A stretch of 64,000 nt of DNA from positions 5,038 to 69,037 of the forward strand of contig CAJMSX010000014.1 in assembly GCA_905216195.1 (NCBI GenBank), written 5' to 3'. The notes under the pieces were generated by a model. The model was given only the letters and a program-made list of their open reading frames with translations, searched no databases and had not been told where the DNA came from. Positions within the stretch are counted from its first letter, which is position 1. Each line of letters opens with the position of its first letter. Positions 8,548-18,474 of this stretch are shown here, piece by piece. This stretch comes from an uncultured bacterium (lineage in GTDB: Bacteria; Bacteroidota; Bacteroidia; Bacteroidales; Marinifilaceae). The translations under genes were made by a program, and so were the position numbers.

Positions 8548-11313
8548 TTATCCGGGTAGAGGAAGCGTAAACCAGAAGCGGGACCCTTTGCCGGTTTCCG
8601 AATTAACCCCGATACGGCCTCCCAATTGCTCTACAATGCTTCTACAGATAGATAAGCCTAGGCCCGTTCCCGGGACAAAATGATTCAGTTTTACGAAACG
8701 ATCGAAGACCTGTAATTGCTGGGCGGGAGAAATACCGATGCCGGTATCGGTGACGGATAATTCCACTTCATGGGGACGGATGAGGTAACCGATGGTAATG
8801 CTTCCGGAAGGCGTAAATTTAATGGCGTTATTTACAAAATTGGTAATCACTTGTTGCAATCGGTTTTTGTCGCTGATAATCACAAAATCGGGTGATTCCC
8901 GGTCAAAACATAATTCTACTCCCGGAGAAGTTTTGGTTTGGAGAACTTGTACGATATCGGCGCATAAGGTTTTGATATTTACTTCTCCTTTGACCATTTC
9001 GAAAGTTCCCGCTTCGATTTTCGACAGGTCCAGGATATCTGAAATCAATTGAAGCAATAATTCGTTGTTTTTTTCTACGATTTCCAGGTATTGCTTTTTT
9101 TCTGCTTCGTCCGGAGTTTCCGCCAGCAAATTGGAAAAACCGACGATAGCGTTCAAGGGCGTGCGGATTTCATGGCTCATGTTGGCCAGAAAAGCTGATT
9201 TCAGACGATCGGATTCTTCTGCTTTTTCTTTGGCTTGAATGAGTTTTTCTTCGATTTCTTTCAATTCGGTTATGTCGTAATTAATACAGAGCATTTCGAT
9301 GATGCCGTCTGCCGGACGGTAATCCCGGACGAGTACGTTGACCCGGGTCCAGGTATAATGCCCTCCGGCCCGGTATATCCTTACGTCCCGTCGTAAATCC
9401 TGTATTTGTCCCCGGGATACTTTATCGAAAAAGTCGATCATAACCGCCCGGTCGTCCGGATGAAAGTGCGTATGAATACCGATGATGCGGCTCAAGGGAG
9501 TGCCGTCGGCTTCTCCCACATTCCGGTACCAACTGCTTAAGGCATACCCTTCGCGGGTCAAGGCATCGAAATGGGCATATCCTACTTTGGCATAATCCCC
9601 CACTAAAGTGAAAAAATTTTTGAATTCCTGTATTTGATTGTGAGCTACAATGGATTCGGTTTTGTCGATGTTGATGAGCAGATAGTTGGTGAAGTTATTC
9701 TGGGAATCGTACAGCATGGTCGCTTTGGTCAGCAGATTGATCACTCCTTGTCCCCGGGAGGAATAATAGCCGTGTAAATTGGAAAAATCATAGTCTAAAA
9801 GAAAATCCGTGTTTTCTTTTCGTCGGATTTTTTCTTTTAATTCTTCGGGTAAAATAGGATTATCGAACAAGTTGACCCCCAGGATGTCTTTTTTGTCCTT
9901 GAGACCGAAAATCTCCAGTTCTTTGTCGTTAATATCGATCAGATAGCCGTCTTTGTCGTAAAGTTCGATACCCGCCGGCAGGTTTTTATAGATATTCCGC
10001 AGGATCTGTTCGCTCTGATCCAACGCTTTGTGGGCGGTAAATACTTCCGTCATATCGGAGAAAAGTGCAACAATCTCGTCTTTTTCCGGGGAATATAAAA
10101 TCGAATGACAATATTTTTCCTGTTCGGGAAGATAGGAATTGAGGTCGTAAGGTTTACCTCTTTCCAACACTTCTATTAAAATAGGTAAATGGGCGGCGGT
10201 ATCGTACGCCAATTCCTTGGCTCTTTTTCCGATATGTTGGACAGAACCTTTGTAGATCGTCTGGGCCATATCGTTGGAATCCACAATCAGGTAGTCGTCC
10301 GGATTTCCGTTTTCATCGTACAGAATTTTTAAACGCACATATCCTACCGGCATGTGCTTATACAGGTTTCTCAGGTAATTTTTTTCTTTTTGCGCTGCTT
10401 CTTCGGATTTCCGGAGTTCCATGCAAATACCGACAATATTTACCAGAGAGGCGAACCATTGATAATCTTCATTTCTCCAAATGTGGTCTTTGTGAATGAT
10501 ATCGATTCCGGCATATCCCCATACCCGGTCTCGGGAAATCAGGGGAACGGCCAGCATGGATTTGATTCCTTCGGCGGCAAGCCGTTGCTTTTCTTCTTTT
10601 GCTTCCTTCGGCAATTCGTTCAGATTGGCTAGGACGAGAGGAGAAGATTTCCGGATCAATTGTTCGGTCCACCAGGTGGTCGTTTCGAAGGGGAGGTCGA
10701 TGGTATAATTTTGTGCAGGGGATAAATTGCTGGCCTGGTAACGGCAGATCGACCGGTCGGTCGAGGGATCATATTCAGTAATATAAATTCTTCCTTCGGG
10801 GTATTGCTGTAGAATATCTCCTAAGATTTTATTAATCACGAGGCTCATATCCTCCGTCCGGAGTAATGCGAGTAACGAACGGGAGATGCTGTTTTGCTGG
10901 GCGAACAGATTGTTGATCCGTTGTAGCGCCGTATGCTCGGAATCGGAAATTTCAGGGGTATCCAGGCATTCCATAAAACCGTAGGTCCTCAGATTGCCGT
11001 TTTCATCCGTTTCTTTCGAGCATAATTTTACCCGCACCCATTTTATTCCTTCTCGGGTTTCGAGCGGATAAACCTGGTCGTATATATTTTGGGTTTTACC
11101 GAAAGAAAATTCATTGATGGTTCTCAGCCGGTAATCTTCCCGAATCAATTTCCGGAAATCTTTAAAACTGATTGTTTCCCGGGAACCTAATCCCAGTAAA
11201 TCCCGGATAAACTCCGAACATATATATTGTTGGGCCTGAAAATCGGCTTCCCACCAACCGATTTTGGCTTTTTGCATGTGGTGAAGAATACGGTCCCCCT
11301 GAAATGAATCCAT
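8548..11313 (-). CDS. PAS/GAF multi-sensor histidine kinase
   Basis: 921 residues without a clear membrane segment, so probably a cytoplasmic sensor. Order: a PAS domain (about 10-115), a GAF domain (about 140-310), three further PAS-like modules (about 315-690, the last with the PAS_3 H-P-D-D pattern), a HisKA dimerisation helix and a C-terminal HATPase. The H-box S-H-E-I-R-T-P-L-N has the phospho-acceptor His714. The N-box is N-F-V-N-N-A-I-K-F and the G-box is G-T-G-L-G-L-S-I-C. No receiver domain and no adjacent response regulator, so its partner is elsewhere. Monocistronic with a good -7 element upstream. The signal is unknown; stacked PAS/GAF domains often read redox state or small ligands. 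Confidence 0.93.
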   Translation of the reverse strand: MDSFQGDRILHHMQKAKIGWWEADFQAQQYICSEFIRDLLGLGSRETISFKDFRKLIREDYRLRTINEFSFGKTQNIYDQVYPLETREGIKWVRVKLCSKETDENGNLRTYGFMECLDTPEISDSEHTALQRINNLFAQQNSISRSLLALLRTEDMSLVINKILGDILQQYPEGRIYITEYDPSTDRSICRYQASNLSPAQNYTIDLPFETTTWWTEQLIRKSSPLVLANLNELPKEAKEEKQRLAAEGIKSMLAVPLISRDRVWGYAGIDIIHKDHIWRNEDYQWFASLVNIVGICMELRKSEEAAQKEKNYLRNLYKHMPVGYVRLKILYDENGNPDDYLIVDSNDMAQTIYKGSVQHIGKRAKELAYDTAAHLPILIEVLERGKPYDLNSYLPEQEKYCHSILYSPEKDEIVALFSDMTEVFTAHKALDQSEQILRNIYKNLPAGIELYDKDGYLIDINDKELEIFGLKDKKDILGVNLFDNPILPEELKEKIRRKENTDFLLDYDFSNLHGYYSSRGQGVINLLTKATMLYDSQNNFTNYLLINIDKTESIVAHNQIQEFKNFFTLVGDYAKVGYAHFDALTREGYALSSWYRNVGEADGTPLSRIIGIHTHFHPDDRAVMIDFFDKVSRGQIQDLRRDVRIYRAGGHYTWTRVNVLVRDYRPADGIIEMLCINYDITELKEIEEKLIQAKEKAEESDRLKSAFLANMSHEIRTPLNAIVGFSNLLAETPDEAEKKQYLEIVEKNNELLLQLISDILDLSKIEAGTFEMVKGEVNIKTLCADIVQVLQTKTSPGVELCFDRESPDFVIISDKNRLQQVITNFVNNAIKFTPSGSITIGYLIRPHEVELSVTDTGIGISPAQQLQVFDRFVKLNHFVPGTGLGLSICRSIVEQLGGRIGVNSETGKGSRFWFTLPLPG

Positions 11314-11351
11314 GTGTTTGTCGGTATCGATTTATTATTACGCCTTGCGGG

Positions 11352-11359
11352 CAAAAATA
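11352..11359 (-). promoter_or_regulatory. -7 element of the histidine kinase gene
   Basis: Minus strand TATTTTTG, 38 bases before the start codon. The rest of 11314-11674 contains no gene or hairpin I can support. Confidence 0.45.
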
Positions 11360-11674
11360 ATTAATTCCTGAGGATATTGCGATAATTTTCGGAAAATGTC
11401 GCGGTTTTTCTCTTTTAGGGAGGGGAAGATTTGCTTTCGGGGATTTTAAGTCCGGTACGGGAGTATGGGGAGTTTTTTTAAAGTTCCCTCATCCCCGTTT
11501 ATCCGGATCCGTTTGGCGTTTGTTCTGCAACTTTGTCCGGTTTTTTTCAAAAAGTTCCGGAGAGGGGATAGGGAAGACATTTATTTTGTAATTTTACAAC
11601 CGTTTTTAGCCGGTCGGATGGGAAGGCGAAACACCTAGGGAATATCCGTGATGCGGAGCTTAAATATTAGGTAT

Positions 11675-12874
11675 ATGGCGAAGGATAAGCTTTTATCTCC
11701 GAGTTTTTGTTTTATTTTGGCAGCAAACTTTTTGCTTTTTTTTGCCTTTTATCTGCTTTTACCCGTTTTGCCTTTTTTTCTTCGGGAGCAATTCGGGGCG
11801 GGGCGTTCCCTCATCGGCTTTATACTGTCTTGTTATACGATTGCTTGTTTGTGTATACGTCCTTTTTCCGGTTACTTACTCGACACTTTTAGCCGGAAAC
11901 CTTTGTATTTGTTGTCGTATTTTGTCTTTACGGTAATCTTCGGAGGGTATATGGCGGCCGGGATTTTGGTCTTATTTATTTTTTTGCGTATTCTCCACGG
12001 TTTTGCTTTCGGTATGGTGTCCGTGGCCGGTAATACCATCGTGATTGATATCCTGCCTTCTTCCCGAAGGGGTGAAGGATTGGGATATTACGGACTGGCC
12101 AATAATATTGCAATGAGTTTCGGTCCGATGACGGGTCTCTTTATGCACGGAGTGTTTTCTTACGAGGTGATTTTCGCCTGTTCGTTGATTTCGGGAAGCC
12201 TGGGATTGGTTATGGCCGGTTTGGTAAAAACGCCCCTTAAACAGCCTGTCAAGCGGGAACCTATTTCTTTGGACCGGTTTTTTCTGGTGAAAGGCTTACC
12301 GGCCGGTTTTTCTCTTTTATTGCTTTCCATACCGTATGGAATGACTACCAGTTATGTAGCTATGTATGCCGAAGAACTGGGCATCCGGACGGGTTCGGGC
12401 TTGTTTTTTACTTGTATGGCTGCAGGTCTCGCCGTTTCCCGCATATTTTCCGGCCGGCAGGTGGACAAGGGCCGGATTACGCAGGTGATTTCTTTGGGCA
12501 TGTATCTGGCTTGCGTGAGTTTTTTTATTTTAGCGGCTTGTAAAAGTCTGATTCGTTGGGACCCGGATTTCACTTCTTATTTGTTTTTAGGGATTGCGCT
12601 TTTGCAGGGGCTTGCTTTCGGAACTATGTTTCCGGCTTTCAATACGCTGTTCGTAAATTTGGCTCCCAATAGCCAGCGGGGTACCGCCACTTCTACTTAT
12701 CTGACCAGTTGGGATGTGGGCATCGGAATCGGATTAATGGCGGGAGGGGCGATGGCCCAGGCGTTCGGAGGATTCAATCACGCATACTTCATGGGGGCTT
12801 GTCTGACGGTCGTATCCGCTTTATTTTTTCAATGGAAAGCGGCCCCTCATTTTAACCGGAATAAGTTGAGATAA
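11675..12874 (+). CDS. MFS transporter
   Basis: 399 residues from the ATG at 11675 (MAKDKLLSPSF), which places the first transmembrane helix at the usual distance. GTG/ATG codons at 11648/11651 give a 9-residue longer form. About twelve hydrophobic helices; the MFS signature between helices 2 and 3 is G-Y-L-L-D-T-F-S-R-K-P, and helix 4 begins with R-I-L-H-G-F-A-F-G. It resembles drug/sugar-efflux MFS proteins common in Bacteroidota. Inner membrane, proton-coupled; substrate unknown. Monocistronic. Confidence 0.9.
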   Translation: MAKDKLLSPSFCFILAANFLLFFAFYLLLPVLPFFLREQFGAGRSLIGFILSCYTIACLCIRPFSGYLLDTFSRKPLYLLSYFVFTVIFGGYMAAGILVLFIFLRILHGFAFGMVSVAGNTIVIDILPSSRRGEGLGYYGLANNIAMSFGPMTGLFMHGVFSYEVIFACSLISGSLGLVMAGLVKTPLKQPVKREPISLDRFFLVKGLPAGFSLLLLSIPYGMTTSYVAMYAEELGIRTGSGLFFTCMAAGLAVSRIFSGRQVDKGRITQVISLGMYLACVSFFILAACKSLIRWDPDFTSYLFLGIALLQGLAFGTMFPAFNTLFVNLAPNSQRGTATSTYLTSWDVGIGIGLMAGGAMAQAFGGFNHAYFMGACLTVVSALFFQWKAAPHFNRNKLR

Positions 12875-13030
12875 CTCACCTGGATTTATCTGGAAAAAGA
12901 AAAGGGTCTTCGGATTATTTTATTTAAATTTGTTTTCTCATTCGGGATTCCGAATGAAAGAATTTGGATAGCCGGCTCACTTTCCCCAGCCGGGTTTGGG
13001 GAGAAGGAGGACCGGCGCTTACAGGACGAA

Positions 13031-13038
13031 TAAATTTG
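13031..13038 (+). promoter_or_regulatory. -7 element close to the antiporter start codon
   Basis: TAAATTTG matches TAnnTTTG but ends only 5 bases before the ATG at 13044. If used, the mRNA would be essentially leaderless. Confidence 0.35.
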
Positions 13039-13043
13039 TACCG

Positions 13044-15107
13044 ATGTTGACGTTCGTTATTTCCCACGCACTACCTTTAACCGATCCGGTTTTGAAATTT
13101 CTGTTGATTCTGGTTATTATTCTGTCAGCTCCTTTGGTGCTGAACAAATTTAAGATTCCTCATTTATTGGGATTGATCATTGCGGGAGCAGTCATCGGTC
13201 CGCACGGATTGAATCTGGTGTTACGCGATAGCAGCATTATTCTGTCGGGCACGGCGGGTCTGCTTTACATTATGTTTTTAGCAGGTCTGGAAATCGATAT
13301 GGGAGATTTTAAGAAAAACAGCGGTCGCAGTATGGTGTTCGGGATGTATACTTTTCTGATTCCGATGGGATTAGGAATTGTGGCGGGGAAATATTTGCTC
13401 GGTTTTACGATGGAGACTTCCGTTTTACTGGCCAGTATGTTTGCTTCCCATACGTTAATCGCCTATCCCATTATCAGTAAATTGGGAATCAGTAAAGACC
13501 GGGCGGTAAGCATCACTATCGGAGGGACGATGATTACGGACGTTTTGGCTTTATTGGTATTGACGGTCATTGTGGGAATGACGACGGGCCAAATGGGAGA
13601 TCATTTCTGGGTCCGTTTGAGTATTTCCGTTCTGGTGTTCGCTTTGTTCGTCGTTTTGGTATTTCCTCTGATCGGACGTTGGTTTTTTAAGCGGGTGCAG
13701 GACAGTATTTCCCAATATATTTTCGTATTGGTGATGGTGTTTTTGGGCGCTTACCTGGCAGAATTAGCAGGAATGGAAGCTATTATCGGTTCTTTTCTGG
13801 CCGGTTTGGCTTTAAACCGTCTCATTCCTCATTCTTCGCCTTTGATGCATCGGGTGGAATTTATCGGGAATTCCATTTTTATTCCTTTTTTTCTGATAGG
13901 GGTAGGCATGTTGATCGATTACCGGGCTTTTTTCACCAGTTTCGACACCATCAAGGTGGGAATTGTGATGATTGTCATAGCTACGGTAGCGAAATTTGCG
14001 GCAGCTTGGCTGACTCAGAAAACCTTCCGGATGTCTGTGGATCAGAGAAGGGTTATTTTCGGTTTGAGTAATGCGCAGGCGGCGGCTACGCTGGCGGCCG
14101 TTATGGTAGGATATAATGTCATATTGGGTCAGACCCCTCAGGGAGAACCGATCCGTCTGCTGAATGAAAGCGTGTTGAACGGTACGATTCTGATGATACT
14201 GGTTACGTGTACCATGGCTTCTTTTGCAGCCCAGAAAGGAGCGCATAACCTGGCCCTGGCTCAAAATAGCGGAAAAGAAACGGAGGAGAGCGAACATTCG
14301 GAACGGATACTGATTCCTATCAGTAATGAAGAGACGGCTGAAGAGCTGGTCAATCTCAGTCTGGCCATAAAATCTTCTAAAAATGTCCGGCATTTGTATG
14401 CTTTGAAAGTGATGGACAATCAGACGAACAACGAACAGCAATTGAAACAATCCCGCAAATTGTTGCAAAATGCAGCTTTGACGGCGGCCGCTACCGACAC
14501 CCGTTTGCAGGAGTTGTTGCGGTATGACCTGAATGTGACGAACGCGATTCAGAGTGTAATTATGGAACACGGTATAACCGACCTGGTACTGGGATTACAT
14601 AAAGAAAAAGGGATTCCCACTTCTTTCCTGGGAAGGATTACGGAAGGAATACTGAGCCATAGCGATGTCACTACCTTGATTTACAAATCCGTACAGCCTT
14701 TGTCCACCATGAGGCGTCACCTGATCGTTATACCGGAAGATGCTGAAAAAGAAATCGGATTTACCCAATGGGTGATGCGGATTTGGAATGTCATTCAGAA
14801 TACGGGAGCAAAAGCCGTTTTTTACGGCTCCGGTACGACTCTCACGGGATTGAAAAAATTACTGTCGAAACAGAACGGGGATAGGGAATATGTGGAGTTC
14901 AGCGATTGGGACGATTTTTTGATCGTATTCCGGGATGTAAAAAAAGACGATATATTATGGGTCATTATGAGCCGGAGGGACCGGCTTTCTTATAATGCCG
15001 GCATGAACCGGGTGCCCGGCTATTTGAATAAGTATTTTTTTGCCAACAGTTTTGTGCTGGTTTATCCTTTACAGGCCGGAACGGCGGGGAACCGTTATTT
15101 TACCTAG
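13044..15107 (+). CDS. CPA2 family cation:proton antiporter with cytoplasmic USP-like domain
   Basis: 687 residues from the ATG at 13044; the frame runs upstream to 12996 but the extra residues are not membrane-like. Residues about 1-410 form a Na+/H+ exchanger domain with 12-13 helices, including I-P-H-L-L-G-L-I-I-A-G, G-L-E-I-D-M and a helix-5-type motif with T-D-V-L-A. Residues about 430-680 are soluble and resemble tandem universal-stress-protein folds (R-I-L-I-P-I, D-L-V-L-G-L-H), as in many Bacteroidota KefB/NhaS3-type proteins. Probable role: monovalent cation/H+ exchange at the inner membrane with nucleotide-type regulation. There is no TrkA-N domain. Confidence 0.9.
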   Translation: MLTFVISHALPLTDPVLKFLLILVIILSAPLVLNKFKIPHLLGLIIAGAVIGPHGLNLVLRDSSIILSGTAGLLYIMFLAGLEIDMGDFKKNSGRSMVFGMYTFLIPMGLGIVAGKYLLGFTMETSVLLASMFASHTLIAYPIISKLGISKDRAVSITIGGTMITDVLALLVLTVIVGMTTGQMGDHFWVRLSISVLVFALFVVLVFPLIGRWFFKRVQDSISQYIFVLVMVFLGAYLAELAGMEAIIGSFLAGLALNRLIPHSSPLMHRVEFIGNSIFIPFFLIGVGMLIDYRAFFTSFDTIKVGIVMIVIATVAKFAAAWLTQKTFRMSVDQRRVIFGLSNAQAAATLAAVMVGYNVILGQTPQGEPIRLLNESVLNGTILMILVTCTMASFAAQKGAHNLALAQNSGKETEESEHSERILIPISNEETAEELVNLSLAIKSSKNVRHLYALKVMDNQTNNEQQLKQSRKLLQNAALTAAATDTRLQELLRYDLNVTNAIQSVIMEHGITDLVLGLHKEKGIPTSFLGRITEGILSHSDVTTLIYKSVQPLSTMRRHLIVIPEDAEKEIGFTQWVMRIWNVIQNTGAKAVFYGSGTTLTGLKKLLSKQNGDREYVEFSDWDDFLIVFRDVKKDDILWVIMSRRDRLSYNAGMNRVPGYLNKYFFANSFVLVYPLQAGTAGNRYFT

Positions 15108-15199
15108 CAGGCAGAGGCGTTGCTGATAAAAAATGTAAAAAACTAATCTTTTCAAAATTTTTATCGTTTATGGGATTGTACGACTAAAATACAATTGCT

Positions 15200-15454
15200 A
15201 TGAACGATCCCAAGAAACATACCGATCATTTAAATGCGGAGGAAAGACGGGAATTAAAAGATTCGGATTTTGGTATTCCGGAAACCCGGGAGTTCCCGAT
15301 GCCGGACGCAGCTCATGTCCGTGCTGCCGAGTCCTATTTTCGGTATGCTCCCGACGAGAAAAAAAAGGAACTGGCCAACCGGATTTTGCTGAAGGCTGAA
15401 AAATTCGGGGTGGAGGTCCATAGCCGGACGATTCATCAATGGGCAGAAAAATAA
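15200..15454 (+). CDS. Small DUF6582-like protein
   Basis: 84 residues, strongly charged. The block L-K-D-S-D-F-G-I-P-E-T-R-E-F-P-M-P-D-A-A-H-V-R-A-A matches the short motif seen in phage and host proteins as L-x-x-x-x-F-x-x-P-x-x-R-x-[FY]-P-[IM]-x-D-x-x-H-[AV]-R-x-A (DUF6582). It is 92 bases behind the antiporter gene. Function unknown; here it stands alone rather than as a tail on a larger protein. The motif assignment is from memory. Confidence 0.65.
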   Translation: MNDPKKHTDHLNAEERRELKDSDFGIPETREFPMPDAAHVRAAESYFRYAPDEKKKELANRILLKAEKFGVEVHSRTIHQWAEK

Positions 15455-15578
15455 AGGAAAATACCCGGAAAATAAAGGGCATTACCGGTGAGCTGTTGTC
15501 TCCGCAAGCGGAAAAAACGATACCGGCCTTATTTATTCTTCACTACCTTATTTTTAATGAGTCGTAAAACGGTATGCA

Positions 15579-16586
15579 ATGAGTGTAAAAGAACAATATT
15601 GGAGATATTCGCTTATTGTCATTATTTTACTGTTGGGAGTCCTGATTTTTTTGAATTTGACTTCCTTTCTGGGGGGAATACTGGGGGCGATGACCATTTA
15701 TATTTTGCTTCGGGAGCAGATGTTTTATCTGACCGAAAAGAAACACTGGAGACGGAGTATTGTGGCGATTTTGCTGCTGATCGAGACGGCCTTGCTTTTT
15801 TTGATTCCCCTTTCCCTGGTCGTCTGGCTGATGGTAAGCAAATTACAGGCGGTCAATTTGAATCCCCGCAGCCTCATGGAACCGGTTTATCATATTTCCG
15901 ATTTGATCCGGGATAAGACCGGCTATGATTTACTCAGCAAAGCCAATATCAATCTGGCGTTTTCGTATTTGCCCCGTTTGGGACAAATTCTGATGGGGAG
16001 CATCGCCAGTTTTGCCATCAATGTGTTGGCCTTGCTTTTTATTCTTTATTTTATGTTTGTGGGTGGAAGGAAAATGGAAGAGTATGTGAGCCAACTGTTG
16101 CCGTTTAGCCGGAGAAATAAACGGGATATTCTGCACGAATTTCATATGGTGATAAAATCGAATGCCATAGGAGTTCCTTTATTGGCGATTATGCAGGGAG
16201 GAGTCGCTACTATCGGCTATTTTATTTTCGGGGCACCGGCACCGATTATTTGGGGAGTCGTGTCGTGTTTTGCTACCATCATTCCGGTAATCGGTACCGC
16301 TATCGTGTGGTTACCCCTGGCTTTGTACATCGGGGTTACCGGCCATTGGGGAAATGCTATCGGCTTAACGGCCTACGCCCTTTTGGTGGTTTCGAATACG
16401 GATAATGTGGTGCGTTCCTTTTTGGTAAAAAGAATGGCGGATACGCATCCTTTGATTACCATTTTCGGAGTAATTATCGGATTGGGACTGTTCGGATTTA
16501 TGGGGGTGATATTCGGTCCGCTGATGTTGGCTATTTTTGTTTTATGCGTCCAGATATTCAAAGAAGAATATCTGGACCGGAATTGA
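15579..16586 (+). CDS. AI-2E family transporter (PerM/YdiK type)
   Basis: 335 residues with about eight membrane helices. The C-terminal half carries the family pattern: G-V-V-S-C-F-A-T-I-I-P-V-I-G-T-A-I-V-W-L-P followed by D-N-V-V-R-S-F-L-V and H-P-L-I-T-I-F-G-V-I-x-G. This superfamily includes exporters proposed for autoinducer-2 and Na+(Li+)/H+ antiporters, so the substrate cannot be read from sequence. Inner membrane. Probably monocistronic; 124 bases separate it from the preceding small gene. Confidence 0.92.
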   Translation: MSVKEQYWRYSLIVIILLLGVLIFLNLTSFLGGILGAMTIYILLREQMFYLTEKKHWRRSIVAILLLIETALLFLIPLSLVVWLMVSKLQAVNLNPRSLMEPVYHISDLIRDKTGYDLLSKANINLAFSYLPRLGQILMGSIASFAINVLALLFILYFMFVGGRKMEEYVSQLLPFSRRNKRDILHEFHMVIKSNAIGVPLLAIMQGGVATIGYFIFGAPAPIIWGVVSCFATIIPVIGTAIVWLPLALYIGVTGHWGNAIGLTAYALLVVSNTDNVVRSFLVKRMADTHPLITIFGVIIGLGLFGFMGVIFGPLMLAIFVLCVQIFKEEYLDRN

Positions 16587-16697
16587 AGGAGGTATGTTCA
16601 GCCGGAGGGAAGAGTGGGGCTCCGGTAGCCGAAGCTTCCGATAAAGGAAAATAAGGGAGATTCAGGTTTCTTTTCTCTCTTTTCCCCGCAATTTTAT

Positions 16698-16705
16698 TAC
16701 TTTTG
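16698..16705 (+). promoter_or_regulatory. -7 element of the AraC-type regulator gene
   Basis: TACTTTTG, 72 bases upstream of the ATG. Confidence 0.45.
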
Positions 16706-16777
16706 TCTTGTAAAAACTTCGAAACTAAAACCTCAGGCAAATCTAAGGTTTGCATATGCTTTTAAACCCGCCGGATT

Positions 16778-17617
16778 ATGTTGTGCATTTTTGAAAATCG
16801 GAAAATCAAGGGACGCATGGTACTGTGCGATATGCTGCATGAGAACCAGGAATTACAAAAAGATCGCAGTTTGTATAAATTTATCCGGGTAACGGAAGGG
16901 GAAATCGGTTTGGAAATCGACGAACAGTCCGTCCGCTTGCGTAAGGGGGAAATCGTTACCCTTACTTATTTGCATCACATGTGTTTCCTTTCTCTGGAAG
17001 GAAAATATGAGGCTCTTTTGTTCAACAGCAATTTTTATTGTATTCACGGAAACGATCACGAGGTTTCCTGTAACGGTTTGCTTTTTCACGGTTCTTCGGA
17101 AATCGTTAAGTTCGTACCTTCCATTCAGGAACAAAAACGTTTGGATACGCTCAGCGGCATTTTACAGGATGAGTTCGCAGCGGCGGACCGCTTACAGGAA
17201 GAAATGCTTCGGATTTTGTTGAAACGCTACATTATTCTTTGTACCCGCATCGTCCGGAACAAAAGCGGTGTAGAAGACCGAAACGAAGGCTTAATTGAAA
17301 CCGTACGAAAATTTTACGTATTGGTGGATATGCATTACCGGGAAAAGAAGCAGGTACAGGAGTATGCCGACCTGTTGAATAAGTCCCCTAAAACTTTAGC
17401 CAATATCCTCTCCGCCACCCGTCAGCCTTCGGCTATCCGTATCATTCACGGCCGGGTGGAAGCAGAGGCGAAACGCTTGCTGCTCTATACCTCCAAAAGT
17501 CCGAAAGAGATCGCTTTTCTCCTGGGATTCGAGGAACAGGCCGCCTTCGCCCGTTTTTTCAAAAATACCACCGGACAAAGTTGTTCGGAATTTCGCCGGG
17601 TGCATGCACTTGCCTGA
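16778..17617 (+). CDS. AraC family transcriptional regulator
   Basis: 279 residues. The C-terminal 100 residues hold the double helix-turn-helix (about 185-275), with the second helix motif S-P-K-E-I-A-F-L-L-G-F-E-E-Q-A-A-F-A-R-F-F-K and the closing G-Q-S-C-S-E-F-R-R. The N-terminal part is a cupin-like sensor (K-F-I-R-V-T-E-G-E-I, R-L-R-K-G-E-I) with cysteines near 3, 17, 69, 88 and 97. The next two genes are RclC- and RclA-like; in E. coli that pair is controlled by RclR, an AraC protein that senses hypochlorous acid through cysteines. Control of the neighbours is therefore a reasonable inference, but the N-domain is not obviously orthologous to RclR. Confidence 0.88.
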   Translation: MLCIFENRKIKGRMVLCDMLHENQELQKDRSLYKFIRVTEGEIGLEIDEQSVRLRKGEIVTLTYLHHMCFLSLEGKYEALLFNSNFYCIHGNDHEVSCNGLLFHGSSEIVKFVPSIQEQKRLDTLSGILQDEFAAADRLQEEMLRILLKRYIILCTRIVRNKSGVEDRNEGLIETVRKFYVLVDMHYREKKQVQEYADLLNKSPKTLANILSATRQPSAIRIIHGRVEAEAKRLLLYTSKSPKEIAFLLGFEEQAAFARFFKNTTGQSCSEFRRVHALA

Positions 17618-17796
17618 TCAAGGAATCCAAAAGGCCGCTCCCGCCGGAAATATATCCTTAAAGAAATCCCCGCCGAAAGCGAAATTTTCCGGTTTCTACT
17701 GGGGAAACTCAACCCGCGAATTTTCGGGAGAATTTTGGGAAACTGTCTTTCCCGGGTTTCGTATGTGAAGGTAGTTATTTTCTGTAAAAGGAAAAA

Positions 17797-17815
17797 TTGC
17801 CAATTTTTCAGGCAA
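17797..17815. promoter_or_regulatory. Inverted repeat upstream of the rclC-like gene
   Basis: TTGCC and GGCAA separated by 9 bases, about 30 bases upstream of the -7 element; candidate regulator site. Confidence 0.35.
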
Positions 17816-17829
17816 AATGTCCAATCATT

Positions 17830-17842
17830 CCTCCGTCGGAGG
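17830..17842. promoter_or_regulatory. 13-bp palindrome in the rclC-like promoter
   Basis: CCTCCGTCGGAGG is a perfect odd palindrome lying between the expected -33 and the -7 element, where a bound protein would block or contact polymerase. Confidence 0.5.
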
Positions 17843-17846
17843 GGTG

Positions 17847-17854
17847 TATTTTTG
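17847..17854 (+). promoter_or_regulatory. -7 element of the rclC-rclA operon
   Basis: TATTTTTG matches TAnnTTTG, 33 bases upstream of the rclC-like ATG at 17887. Confidence 0.6.
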
Positions 17855-17886
17855 TATTCAGAAAATAATAATTAATACCCATAAGC

Positions 17887-18474
17887 ATGAAAACGAAAAT
17901 AACTGCATTATTCAACTGTTTTTTAGAAAAAGCCGCTTCTTCTCAACGGCTGGGAATGAACTTGATGAGAATAGCCATACTGGTTATTTTTGTATGGATC
18001 GGCGGACTCAAATATTTTGCTTACGAGGCGGATGGCATCGTGCCTTTCGTAGCCAACAGTCCTTTTATGAGTTTCTTTTATAAGTACGATGCACCGGATT
18101 ATAAAAAACATATGAATCCGGAAGGAGTTTATAAAGCGGAAAACCGTCAATGGCATAGAGAAAACAATACTTACGGTTTTTCCTATGGTTTGGGAGTTTT
18201 GATCGTCAGCATCGGGATCCTGGTTTTCCTGGGTATTTTTTCACCGAAGATCGGCATGGTAGGAGATATTTTAGCTATTCTTATGACGATAGGTACCCTT
18301 TCTTTTTTAGTTACCACACCGGAAGTATGGGTGCCGGATTTAGGGGATAGCGATTACGGATTTCCCTTTTTATCGGGGAGGGGACGGCTGGTCGTCAAAG
18401 ATGTGGCCATATTGGCGGGAGCGGTACTTCTTTTGTCCGATTCGGCCCGGAGGATACTTAAACAACAAAAATGA
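17887..18474 (+). CDS. rclC: DUF417 membrane protein, RclC/YkgB-like
   Basis: 195 residues with four membrane helices. The DUF417 pattern is clear: R-I-A-I-L-V-I-F-V-W-I-G-G-L-K-Y-F-A-Y-E-A-D-G-I written across helix 1, then V-P-F-V-A-N-S-P-F-M-S-F and later T-P-E-V-W-V-P. In E. coli RclC is the membrane partner in the reactive-chlorine resistance cluster; its biochemical role is not known. The gene ends inside the start of the rclA-like gene (ATGA overlap), indicating translational coupling. The symbol rests on family plus context. Confidence 0.85.
   Translation: MKTKITALFNCFLEKAASSQRLGMNLMRIAILVIFVWIGGLKYFAYEADGIVPFVANSPFMSFFYKYDAPDYKKHMNPEGVYKAENRQWHRENNTYGFSYGLGVLIVSIGILVFLGIFSPKIGMVGDILAILMTIGTLSFLVTTPEVWVPDLGDSDYGFPFLSGRGRLVVKDVAILAGAVLLLSDSARRILKQQK

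Noticed and set aside
13812..14570. 252-codon minus-strand frame inside the antiporter gene
   Set aside because: Antisense to a conserved membrane protein; Gln/Arg/His-rich, with no recognisable motif.
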